This document shows, one piece after another, positions 9,801-19,254 of a stretch of DNA of 35,393 nucleotides (positions within the stretch are counted from its first letter, which is position 1; each line of letters begins with the position of its first letter). The notes beneath the pieces are model-generated. The model worked only from the letters and a program-made list of their open reading frames with translations, did not search any database and was not told the origin of the DNA. The position numbers and the translations under genes are program-made. Origin of the DNA: Klebsormidium nitens. Lineage: Eukaryota > Streptophyta > Klebsormidiophyceae > Klebsormidiales > Klebsormidiaceae. Location of the stretch: assembly GCA_000708835.1 (NCBI GenBank), contig DF237678.1, positions 1 through 35,393 on the forward strand. The letters are read 5' to 3'.

Positions 9801-12800
9801 AAATTTGATACCAAATATGGAAAGCAGAACCTGAAAAGGGATTTACAAACTCACACAATGGCGCATCGGCCCTCGTGCTTGAGCTCCACTCCGTCGCACT
9901 CCATGCGGCACTCGTTGGCGTAGCTCTTGTCGTTCATGCCGCACACCGGCGCGAGCACGCGCGGGCACGCCTTCTGGCACTCGGATGACGTCACCCTCTT
10001 CTCGATCTCGGCGATCGCCAGGAGCTCCTTGTCGAAGTCGCCGCAGGGGCCGTCTTTCGCCTTCTCGCCTCCGGCACACTTCATGTCGTACTCGTTAACC
10101 CAGGTGTAACCCCGGGTGTCGCAAACCGGGGCGTAGATCATGGGGATCGGGCATTTCACGCAGGTACTACGGCGCGCAACTGCGACGCCCGCGCATTGCG
10201 CCGCGCATCTGCTGGGGTAGGTTACGTTATCGTCGCCGCAAACCGGGTTTGCGAAGTTGTGCTTGTCGCAGGAGTCGTCGCACGATTCCGGGGTCGCCTT
10301 GCATTCGCCGTCGTAACCGAATACCGCCTTGGCGCACTCCATGTAACCCTTGTTAACCCAGGTGAAACCCAGGGCATCGCAAACGGGTTCGAAGTCCTCG
10401 GGCGCATTGCACTTCTCGCAGTAACCCAGACTGCCGAAATCGGCACCGGCACAGTTTGCCAGGCACTCGTTGGGGTAGGTGACGCCATCGGAGCCGCAGA
10501 TGACGTTCGCCCAGCCACGGGGGCAGGCCGTACGACACGAGGCGGCGTTTTCGGCGGAGATCCTGCAAGACAAGGGTTCGGGTTAAGCTACTTCGGTAAA
10601 CCATACATTTGAGCTGTCGGAGTGGCAGTCAAGATTGGACTAGGCGCGGGAGGAGGCGGCGCGGCACGAAGGGGGCGGCTTCAGTAACAATCCTGCCAAA
10701 AAAAAGCGAGTTTGCTGTACCGGAAACAATAAGTGGAATCGGAGTCTCAAAAGCGACAACAGCCGTTTTGAAAAGCTGCGCAGATTCAGCTCGATGACGT
10801 CAGCCTTGCCGCGCTGCCCTGTATCCGACTCTTCGTCAGCGCAGGCGAGCCACGACGATCCAAAAAGAGTCTGAAAAAGCGACAAGAAAGCTGCGCAGAC
10901 TCACTCGGTCGACGACGTCAGCTCGATGACGTCAGCCGTGGCGCACGCGCCCTCGTGGGCCAACGTGGCGCCAGCGCAGGCGAGCCAGTGTTTGTTGTAC
11001 CAGGTGAAACCGTCGGTGTCGCATGCGAGATTGGCCTTCTTGCTCTCGGGGGTCAGGGGGCACTTCTCGCAGAAGCCCGCCTTGGTGACGTCAGTCCCGG
11101 CGCAGTCCGCGAAGCACGCGTTGGGGTACGTCACTCCGTCGGCGCCGCAGAAGGGGTGCGCGCGGCCGCGCGCGCAGCGGTTGCGGCACGACGCGGTGAG
11201 GTCGTCATTGGAGTCCCTACAAAGATGAAACGAAAATGGGTTAGGTTTGCTATACTCAAACGGTGACTGCCTTCGAATGATTGATATGTTTTTGACGCGC
11301 GTTCCAAGCGCGCGAGAGCGGCACGGGGGCGGATATATAGGCGTCATTGCACACGAGCAGTGACAACGCGTTACTTCGACATTGAAGAATCAGCTTGCTC
11401 AAGTTGTTGTGCTCAACCCATGAAGAGGGCGGCAAGAAGCGAAAAGCTCACTTTCGAGATTGGCCACGAGCGAGATTTCCGTTATTTCAACACATGGCGC
11501 ATACCAAAACGCTGTGACAGATTGATTCGAGGGAATACCAGGCTTGAAAGGGGCCAAAGCCAAAACCCGCAGATGGCTCCGATGATTCTAAGCAGAAAGC
11601 CGACCGTCTTTTGGCCATGAGGCGTCGTACGTTTACAGCCAGCCTCATGCGCAGTTGATTTTGGGCAACCTCAGAATTTTCCTGACATTTAACCTTGGTT
11701 GTTTTCACTCAGCACCAGACCCACTAATGTAGACAAAAACCTTCACTACAACAAGGCGTTTTAGGGTTTCAGGTTTTAGGTTTCAACATCAAATCACACA
11801 GAAAAGAATCAACTTAAGAGGCTCACTTCTTGCAGGCTCCCTCGTGGGAGACGCTGGTTCCGGAGCACGCAGCCCAGCAGGGGTTGAGGTAAGTATGGCC
11901 GTCGGCGCCGCACACGAGAGTGCGCTCCTTGGTACACGCGCAGGGGGGGTTCTCCAAAGCTGGGACGGAATGAACGGGTAAACGTTATCTCCGGTTTTCA
12001 ATGCTTTACTTTGACAACAGTAAACGGTGAGCAGAAGTGTTGACTCGGGTATAAGCTGGAATTAGTGAAAGAAAAGGAAACCAGAGCAACGTTCGTTCAA
12101 GAAGGTGATAAATCCTCTCCTTTGGCGTCGAAGAGCGCTACTTTCTTATGGAAGGGACGGAACTTCGAGTATCAAAGCCCTTTGGTACATCGTGGAACTA
12201 TCAGCGACAGAGCTTGTCAACAAAAGGGAACTCGCTGAGTGAGAGAGGAGCAGCTTTCCCGTGCGATGAAGGGGACACTAATGGCAGGGGACAAAAGCAA
12301 CAAAAGTCGAAGCAGGAGCAACTTTTAGAAGACAAAGTGCGATGGAGAGACGACAAAAGGCCTCCAAAGCTTCGTGTCCGACTCCGATCCGCTGTTCCGC
12401 CGGAACGCCTCACCCTCGGTGCAGGGCCCCTGGTGGATGATGTCAATGTCGAAACACTCGGCCCAACACTCGCTGGAATACGTGTGACCGTCGGCGCCGC
12501 ACACGTCGGCGCGCTCCTCGGGGCAGTCGCAGGCGCTGACGTCAGCAACTGCGGAGAGAAGGGGGCTCCGATCACGTCTGAGAAGGAAGGAATGCCGATG
12601 AAACCGATAGGTGGGCGCAGAGAAAGGAGAGAAAGGTGGGAAGAGGGCTCGGATGGGGATTAAAACACGCGCAATGTTCTCTGAACCGATATCTGAGTCA
12701 ATACTAGGTGGGTGATTGTGCAAACCATTCAGACAAATAATATACCGATCTGATACTACTAACATACCATGCCCTTTTACCCATCACATCACTTCGCTAG

Positions 12801-15800
12801 AAGGGCAAGGCCAGGCCGAAAGAAAGGCGTGTGATAGTGTATCCCACCCTCACCCTTCTCGCAGGCTCCTTCATACTCGACGTCAGTGCCAACGCACGCA
12901 GCCCAGCACTTGTTCAGGTAAGTATGACCGTTGGCGCCACAGACCAGAGCGCGCTCCTTGCCGCATTCGCAGGCGCTGACGTCAGCAACTGCTATTCGGA
13001 AAAGATAATTCCGATGGGAACGGGAGTGCGTGATGCGGAATGACAAAGAGAGCTGATCTCTTGAAACGCTGATGGTTTGCAGAATTTGGGAATTGAACAG
13101 GTCAAGGAAACAAATCGGACGAAAGCATTCCGAAGCCTCAAACTTGACTGGCAGGTTTGACTAAAGTTATGAAGATTGATGATGTTGATAGGAGACCTGT
13201 TGGCGACCTGATCAAAAACCGTGGCAAGTAACTGAAAGAAGAACGGCACGAAGTTGAATTCGAGCCCAGTCGCGACGGTTTCAGGACTCCAGACAATGGA
13301 AGGATTGAGAGGCGGGCGGGCAATTGCACCTCTCTCGCATGCGCCCTCGTACTCGACGTCAGTGCCGACGCACCGAGCCCAGCACTTGTTGAGGTAAGTG
13401 TGGCCGTCGGCGCCGCAGACCAGAGCGCGCTCCTTGGTGCAGTCGCAGGCGCTGACGCCAGCGACTGTCATCAGAAAAGATGATAACGTTGGGACACGGA
13501 TTGCAAGACGGGTCAGAATTACGAGAGTTGGGACTCTTCAAACAATGATGTTTAGGAGGACGGGAGACTTGAACAGCTCAGGAAAACGCGTTCGGACGAC
13601 AGCATTTCGGAAGCCTTGAACTTGGACGGCAAATCTCTGTCGAAAGCCAAAAATTTGAGCAAAGGTTGTTTAGCCCAGAACTTTGGTTAGAAACTGCTCT
13701 AGGACTCAGTACAGTGGAAAACCGCGCGCGACCTCACCTTTCTCGCATGCGCCCTCGTACTCGACTTCAGTTCCAACGCATGCGGCCCAGCACTTGTTGA
13801 GGTAAGTGTGGCCGTCGGCACCGCACACCAGAGCGCGCTCCTTGGTGCAGTCGCAGGCGCTGACGTCAGCATCTGCAGAGCAAAGGCAGAGTCTGACGTC
13901 AAAGAAGGCCAACGACGCAACTCATGGCACAATTGAAGCTCGAAGCATCTTCCAACAAGATTGACGTTATTCAAGCACTTGCAAGGTTGTAATACCGGAA
14001 AGAGAAGCAAGAGGTTCGGAAGTCTGACATAAAATCAACGGCCGGTCCAAGGTAGGACGGACCTTGGACCTCGCTCCTGAGCTGGTTTTTGTTGCAGAGC
14101 CCACTAAACCAAAACTTGGTATAACGAAGCAACTTGAAACGCCCGCCCCTCACCCTTCTCGCATGCGCCTTCGTGCTCGACGTCGGTTCCAACGCAAGCG
14201 GCCCAGCACTTGTTGAGGTACGTGTGGCCGTTGGCGCCGCAGACCAGAGCGCGGTCCTTGGAGCACTCGCAGGCGCTGACGTCAGCAACTGTCATCAGAA
14301 AAGGTGATTCCGTCAACACACAGGGGAACATGACGGGACAGATTACGAGAGTTGGACTCCTCAAACGCTGATGATCAGAAGCAAGGCTTGAACAGCTCAG
14401 GAAAACGAGTTCAGACGAAAGCATTTCGGAAGCCTTGAACTTGGACGGCAAATCTCTGCCATTTTTTTTGGAACAAAGGTTGTTTAGCCCAGAACTTTGG
14501 TTAGAATATGCATGGTCCGGGGCCCATTAGAAACTGCTCTAGGACTCGTGGTGGGAAACCGCGCGCGACCTCACCTTTCTCGCATGCGCCCTCGTACTTG
14601 ACTTCAGTTCCAACGCATGCGGCCCAGCACTTGTTGAGGTAAGTGTGGCCGTCGGCACCGCACACCAGAGCGCGCTCCTTGGTGCAGTCACAGGCGCTGA
14701 CGTCAGAAACTGCGGGTGGATTGATAAAAGAGGGTCGGCTTTGGACGAGAAAGTTGGATGAAAAGTTCTGTTATTCAAATCATGTCATTACATCTAGAGC
14801 TGGAAATCGGAAGCAAAGCGGATGATCTTTGTCTCTAAACGTGGTTGGCTGGTCACCATTACAAAGCTGCACCTTTTATGGGTCTGATGCACCCACCTCA
14901 CTAAAGGGCCTGCTGCCAGAAGTTGCTCGGTGTACTCCATTCTTGTAAGGCCACAACGTCACCCAATAACAGGCCCATCTCTATGGTGCTTCTACTGAGG
15001 CTTAAATAATAAAGAAGAAACCTATGCTCGCTTAGCTTGCCACACAAACACGACACCTTGAACATTTTAAGTCCTCTGGAAAAGCAAATTAATGGCGAAA
15101 GGAAACACGCGCTGACCCACTTCATGCAGATTGACTAAAGAAACTGAACTCTTTATAATGCAAAGCATGTAGAAAAGCAAACTCGCCGTGCTTGATGGAC
15201 ATCCTCCAATAGAACACAGGGGATTAAATGATAATGCAAAGCATTACAAAAGGGGATGTGTGATATCCACTTTCTCTGCATCAATTGCCACTGGAGAATG
15301 CAAAAGTCCTGAAAAAGCATAAGAACGTAGGAAGAAACCTGCACTTAATCAACAGCCACTCAAACATTGACAGTGGAACACTCGACTTCCAGGACGGTGT
15401 AGAAAGCTAACGTGTTATCACCCAGCTTGCCAGTCAGAACCACCATTGCCGCATACAAAAATCCTCTGAAAAAGCGTGAGAATGTAAGAATAAACATGCA
15501 CTTGCTAAGCTGGCACACAAAGACTACACCTGGAGTAGTCAAATTCTGGGTCTCAAAAGGCAAAGGGATGTATAGGGAAGACACATGCAGACACCCAGAG
15601 TTGCTGCAAACACCACCACCAAAGCACTGAAACCCTTTTGGAAAAGCAGAAAGAAATGTCAAAGAAACCTGCTTTCAACCAGCTTACCACCCAAAGACCA
15701 CACTTGGAGCGAAAAAAGCTGCGGCATGTATGAACGAAACAATAAAGCACCCAGCGCTTTTCCTGCAAAAACCCGGAGCCAAGCACTCAAAAACCACCAT

Positions 15801-16772
15801 AGGAAGGAAATGTATGGTAGGAAAGGAACAAAGAATCACTCACCCAGTTTGCCGCAAGGGCCCTCGTGCTCTACAGTGGTTCCGGAGCACTCAGCCCAGC
15901 ACTTGTTTAGGTAAGAGGTGCCATCCGCGCCGCAAACAATGGCGCGCTCCTTGGTGCACTGGCAGTGAGCAGTAGCCCAGGTTGCTGCCAAAAGAATTGA
16001 GAAGTATTATGCATTGGAAGCGTGTGGTTTAACAATGTTCAGGTGAGTTGACTCAAGAGTTCAGCGTTGAGTAGAGTCCTAGATGACTGATGAATAGAAG
16101 ATGTGTGGTTGACAATGTTTGTGGGGAGTTGACTCAAAAGCAAAAGTACAGCATTGAGTAAAGTCCTAGATTAAGAATACAGTGGTTGAGCTTTGCTTTG
16201 AACCTCAAGTTTGAATCTCAGATATTTGTCAAAGGCGAGCTCAGGAAGCATGATTTTGTCTCACATTTGAGGGGGCCTATATATTTTTCAGTGTCTGGAC
16301 GTGAATGTAAGGAACCCTGGGCTGGAAAGAGCTGAACTTCTGAAGAACAGTAGCATGCGCATATGCGCGTATGTTTTCAGAAAGAGAAACGGCCAGTAGT
16401 GCAGACAGATTTCCTACGAGCAGTGGAAGTTTTATGGTCCAAAGTAGAGTTTTCAGGTTGGCAATAAGAGTGTTCCAGTCCAAAAGGAGAGGAATGATTC
16501 AAGGGGTATGCCATGCGACTTTAGTATAGAAAGGTCAAAATCTCCGCTGGAAACAGCAATCTGTAGGCTGGACAATACAATGGTGGCATACAATTCACAT
16601 TCCCTCCTAACAAATGTTCCAGCTTTCGATCTTTCAGCCCACTTTCAAACAAAACGTTGTAGGCCCAACCCGATTGCAGAGTGTGAAGACACTCACCAGG
16701 CTCACTTGCAGCTGCCAGCACGCAGCACGCCCCCAGGACTGCGCTCAGGAGAAGAACAGCAGAGGCCTTCAT
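6894..16772 (-). CDS. Secreted multi-domain Kazal-type serine protease inhibitor, fourteen exons
   Basis: Exons on the minus strand, in transcript order: 16772-16706, 15984-15844, 14709-14575, 14288-14154, 13872-13738, 13464-13330, 12988-12854, 12548-12414, 11959-11827, 11216-10905, 10562-9855, 9391-9077, 8524-8066, 7356-6894. The sum is 3408 nt (1135 aa plus TGA), and every junction is phase-consistent. Exon 1 encodes a signal peptide (MKASAVLLLSAVLGACCVLAAA), so the product is probably secreted. Exons 2-9 encode one Kazal module each (e.g. CDCTKERALVCGADGHTY). Exons 10-14 encode 2, 5, 2, 3 and 3 modules, some degenerate four-Cys forms with W replacing the Kazal Tyr. The predicted P1 residue, second after Cys II, is Lys in most early modules (CTKE) and Arg in later ones (CPRV, CARG), which suggests trypsin- or subtilisin-like targets. 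The short Cys V-VI spacing is non-classical. No cognate protease is identifiable. The target and biological role (defence, wall or extracellular proteolysis) are inference. Confidence 0.88.
7465..7650 (-). repeat. Possible decayed copies of the last Kazal exon's 5' junction
   Basis: The live acceptor of the last exon lies at about 7357, with plus-strand text GAGACCGTTTCCTCCGTTGG before it. Similar words recur further into the intron: AAAACCGCCTCTTCCAGTGA followed by GAATCTGC near 7471-7498, and GAGGCTTCTCCGCTGGCAGG near 7601. They are about 110-130 bp apart, like the ladders in DEG9. The match is short, so I am only moderately sure. Confidence 0.4.
9455..9560 (-). pseudogene. Decayed Kazal exon remnant in the intron before exon 12
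   Basis: On the plus strand, GGAAACCGTCTCTTCCGCTG at about 9520 resembles the 5' junctions of exons 13 and 14. ATCGGATGACGT near 9469 resembles the conserved SSE-coding end of other Kazal exons. The minus-strand frame through the region has Cys-containing words (QCEYPC), but the Kazal spacing is lost. It could be the residue of a lost exon or of junction duplication. It is not included in the gene model. Confidence 0.35.
10769..10860 (-). repeat. Decayed copy of the 3' end and splice donor of Kazal exon 10
   Basis: The live exon 10 end reads, on the plus strand, CTGCGCAGACTCACTCGGTC, then GACGTCAGCTCGATGACGTCAGCC, and further on GCCAGCGCAGGCGAGCCAG. About 115 bp downstream in transcript sense, the intron repeats CTGCGCAGATTCAGCTCGATGACGTCAGCC and later GTCAGCGCAGGCGAGCCACG, with the middle diverged. 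The copied block spans both the exon end and its donor side, but the GTGAGT donor is destroyed. Confidence 0.7.
13738..14574 (-). repeat. Recent tandem duplication of a two-exon Kazal block with its introns
   Basis: Intron text downstream of exon 3 (about 14400-14570) and of exon 5 (about 13590-13735) is nearly the same. Both contain GCATTTCGGAAGCCTTGAAC, TTTAGCCCAGAACTTTGG, AGAAACTGCTCTAGGACTC and the same donor flank. The offset is about 815-840 bp and covers two exons, so the exon 3/4 pair and the exon 5/6 pair derive from one ancestral pair. Exons 3 and 5 differ by only a few codons. Related but older intron text also lies downstream of exon 7. Confidence 0.8.
15000..15843 (-). repeat. 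Degenerate ~80-bp tandem array in the intron after Kazal exon 2
   Basis: Similar words recur roughly every 75-90 bp (or twice that) on the plus strand, around 15034, 15347, 15422, 15511, 15595, 15678 and 15758, ending at the live exon at 15844. Elements include CCAGCTTGCCA, CACAAAGACNACACCTGG, TCCTCTGGAAAAGC and GAAGAAACCTGCACTT. In transcript sense each unit resembles the exon 2 end and donor: GGCAAACTGGGTGAGTG in the exon, against GGCAAGCTGGGTGATAAC in the unit at 15415-15430. Many units also carry a TTTTTCAG or TTTTCCAG acceptor-like word. This looks like repeated duplication of the exon end and donor rather than an ordinary minisatellite. Confidence 0.65.
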
Positions 16773-17397
16773 TGTGGCAAGACCTGCAGGGTATCATACG
16801 TAATGCTGATGTCAACATTCAGAATGACCAGCTCAGGGATCGGGGGGACTGACTCTAGTGGCTGTAGTCTGCCTTGTACTCATAAGCCATCGTAACATTG
16901 GAATGAAGGCTGCGCTCATTGCTTGATATTTTCTTTCAGACGACATGATTCTTCAGTCAATGCTGCTGCAGGATGCTTCGATAACAAAAAAATGAAAAGT
17001 GTCAGACTGATTGCTTCAACTTTGGAGCAAGAACGTCAAAAGGTGGTGCGGTTTTACTTGTCTTTTCACTTGGCTTTGCAGGACAATCGACGAAACAACT
17101 GTAATCATCTTGTTTGGGATTGCACAAGCACCAGGTTGCCTTTCGCAAACGCATACAATCGAAGCCATCAGATGAAGAGAAAGTGAGTGATGGGAGAGGA
17201 AGACCAGCGAGAGCCCAATGTACGAAGGCCAAAGCCATTGAACTATCAACAGTACTCCAAGAACAAACGAAACGCCAGCATTCTGCACCTGGGTACACGT
17301 CAGACAAATGCTTGCGCATATTGTCCAGATGACGCCGCAAACGTTCAATGTGTAAATTGAAAATTTCCTGCCTTGAGACAGAAGAAACTTCACTCAC

Positions 17398-17526
17398 CTT
17401 CTCAACGCCCAATTTGAAAGCTCGTCCCTTTCCCTCTGCCCACTGGCGAAACGTCGTAGTCAACAGGCGCCAAGGCGAATGCAGGAAATATCGCGCAGCA
17501 ATCGAATGCAGAACACCAGCTCGCAT
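17398..17526 (-). CDS. Possible first exon of a small unknown gene
   Basis: On the minus strand an ATG at 17526 opens a 43-codon frame ending in GTTGAGAAG followed by a strong GTGAGT donor (phase 0). The residues are basic and aromatic (RYFLHSPWRLLTTTFRQWAEGK), reminiscent of a short mitochondrial presequence or membrane-proximal segment, but I recognise no family. A possible second exon could start after the CAG near 17290 (VQNAGVSFVLGVLLIVQWLW), which would add a hydrophobic segment. The gene would lie in the promoter side of the Kazal gene, on the same strand. It may be chance. Confidence 0.3.
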
Positions 17527-18685
17527 TTGGGACCACGTTTTGTAGCGTTGAGTACCCGGCCTACTTGTTGCTGAGTGGGATTGATTGTGCCCCTAGACTG
17601 TACAGGCAACAGAGCAGTCCTTGTTGAGCTGCATGCAAACACGGTACCGGCGGTACGTACACAGTCTGTTGCTCACCACCATCGCAATTAGCCCCCGCCA
17701 GCTCTAGTCTCTAGGGATTATTTGTAGGGCATTTGTACCTACAGTAGGTACTCAGAAAGATACCGGTACACGCAAAAACCTGGCCGACAGAACTGTCAGA
17801 GACTGTGTCCAGGCTTGCTAACTACTGGCCGGCGGAATCTGAGCAGATTCTGTGATAGCGTATGAGAAGTTTTACAGGACAGGTACTGCAGCCAGCTGCC
17901 TGCAGCCTGCACAGTGCATACCGTACTGCCGTACCTGCTGTACGTCTACCGGTAGGCAGGTTTGCTGTCTGCCTCCATACCAAAACCGGTATGCGAGTAC
18001 CTTCGCAGGTACAATAGACGTACGAGTTCACAGAGTATCAAGGCAGTCCGAGGCTCGAGCCATACCGGCGGCCAACCGGGGGCAAGGCATCGGCCGGAAG
18101 GTCATTAAACCTGAGTCGGGCTTCGTGGCCGCCTGAGCACTGGGCAGTCGTGTACTGAGACCGGGCGATGCTGGCGTATTGTCGGGCTGGGAACTCCAGT
18201 CGGACGTCGAACAACATGGTCGGCCTCCTAAAATAACGGTCGGCCCCGGAGTCCGGACCCGTAGCGACATTGATTGCCTCCCTTGTTGACATGACGTTTT
18301 CGCGGTAAGGCTTTTTATTCGGGATCCTATTGGCTAAACCCTTACCGGTTGTTCCACGTGGCCTTGACTTGGTTGACTGGTTAAGTTGTTCCACAAACTA
18401 ACCCCAATCTTCTACTTTGACCCTCTCTTAACTTCCCCCGACCTTTAATAGACTCATTCTTATTCGTTCCCTGCCCAACATACGTACTACCCGAAGATCC
18501 CGGTAGGATCCTAGGCGTACACCGTCACATGGTGCGCCCATCCACCGTTTCCAAACCTCTGCAAGTCAATCATTCCCAAACTGGCCCCGAACCAGATTCA
18601 GAATCGAACAGCAAACTCCTCCGAACCCTGACCGGCCAAACCGCAAACCCCAAACAACTCCTAAACCTCTCCTTGACCCCGAAAA

Positions 18686-18706
18686 GGCCTCCCGGTTAGG
18701 GAGGCC
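18686..18706. other. Perfect 8-bp-stem hairpin
   Basis: GGCCTCCC, five loop bases, then GGGAGGCC, flanked by AAAA and ATTTTC. It resembles a factor-independent bacterial terminator in shape, but there is no transcription unit for it to serve, and eukaryotic nuclear genes do not use this signal. I list it as a structural feature only. Confidence 0.5.
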
Positions 18707-19212
18707 ATTTTCATTGCGTGTATTATCGGCCATGGTCACGTGGACGTGTGAGCTTATTTTGAACCAATCGGGAAAGAGGCTCTCCGGCTGTGCATCCTTA
18801 TCCAGAATCTTGTAATGATTGCAAACCAAACGGCCTGCAGTGTCACATTGAGCACTACGCTGTCACTCAGGGACTGCACACGAAGCTTCAGTTCACTGCT
18901 AAGTAGAAGGAGGCTTTAACAAAAATAAAGCTGACCACTGGGGCGGCTTGGGACGGGTGGGGTAAGTTACCGTACGTACTTTGCATGGGGGTAATATGGT
19001 GGGTCTGGGTGCGGAGCGGGTGATGTTATTGGTAAGGTTTTTCTAGAGTTAGTGTCACAAGCCTGAGTAGTACGGTAGCTGACAGTGAGCTTACTTTTGC
19101 TAGACCTTGCTTTTTCGAAATTGAACTGAGAGACATCTACGCTGCAATCCACTGCAACGGGCAGCTCTCAGTGCATTGGATATGCTGGCATCGTATGCGG
19201 CCCAATCACGGC

Positions 19213-19254
19213 AGCAGGCCCGGGGCAGACTGTGCGCACAGCGCCGGGCCCGCT
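19213..19254. repeat. Imperfect 42-bp palindrome with a perfect 12-bp core
   Basis: The outer arms AGCAGGCCCGG and CCGGGCCCGCT pair with one mismatch. The centre CTGTGCGCACAG is a perfect 12-base palindrome. The arms are very GC-rich inside a more AT-rich neighbourhood. Function unknown: it could be a cruciform-forming scar of a transposon or a hairpin RNA locus. Confidence 0.6.

Noticed and set aside
12148-12663. 171-codon plus-strand frame
   Set aside because: Antisense shadow of Kazal exon 8 and its introns; its apparent composition comes from the Cys-rich exon on the other strand.
15000-15843. CRISPR array
   Set aside because: The units are degenerate, lack constant repeats with unique spacers, and resemble the neighbouring exon end.
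16800-17397. Second exon for the putative small gene at 17398-17526
   Set aside because: Two acceptors (near 17370 and 17290) give different frames with hydrophobic but unfamiliar residues; neither can be preferred.
18686-18706. Bacterial-style terminator, possible foreign DNA
   Set aside because: An 8-bp stem alone in a eukaryotic intergenic region, with no upstream prokaryote-like gene; probably chance.
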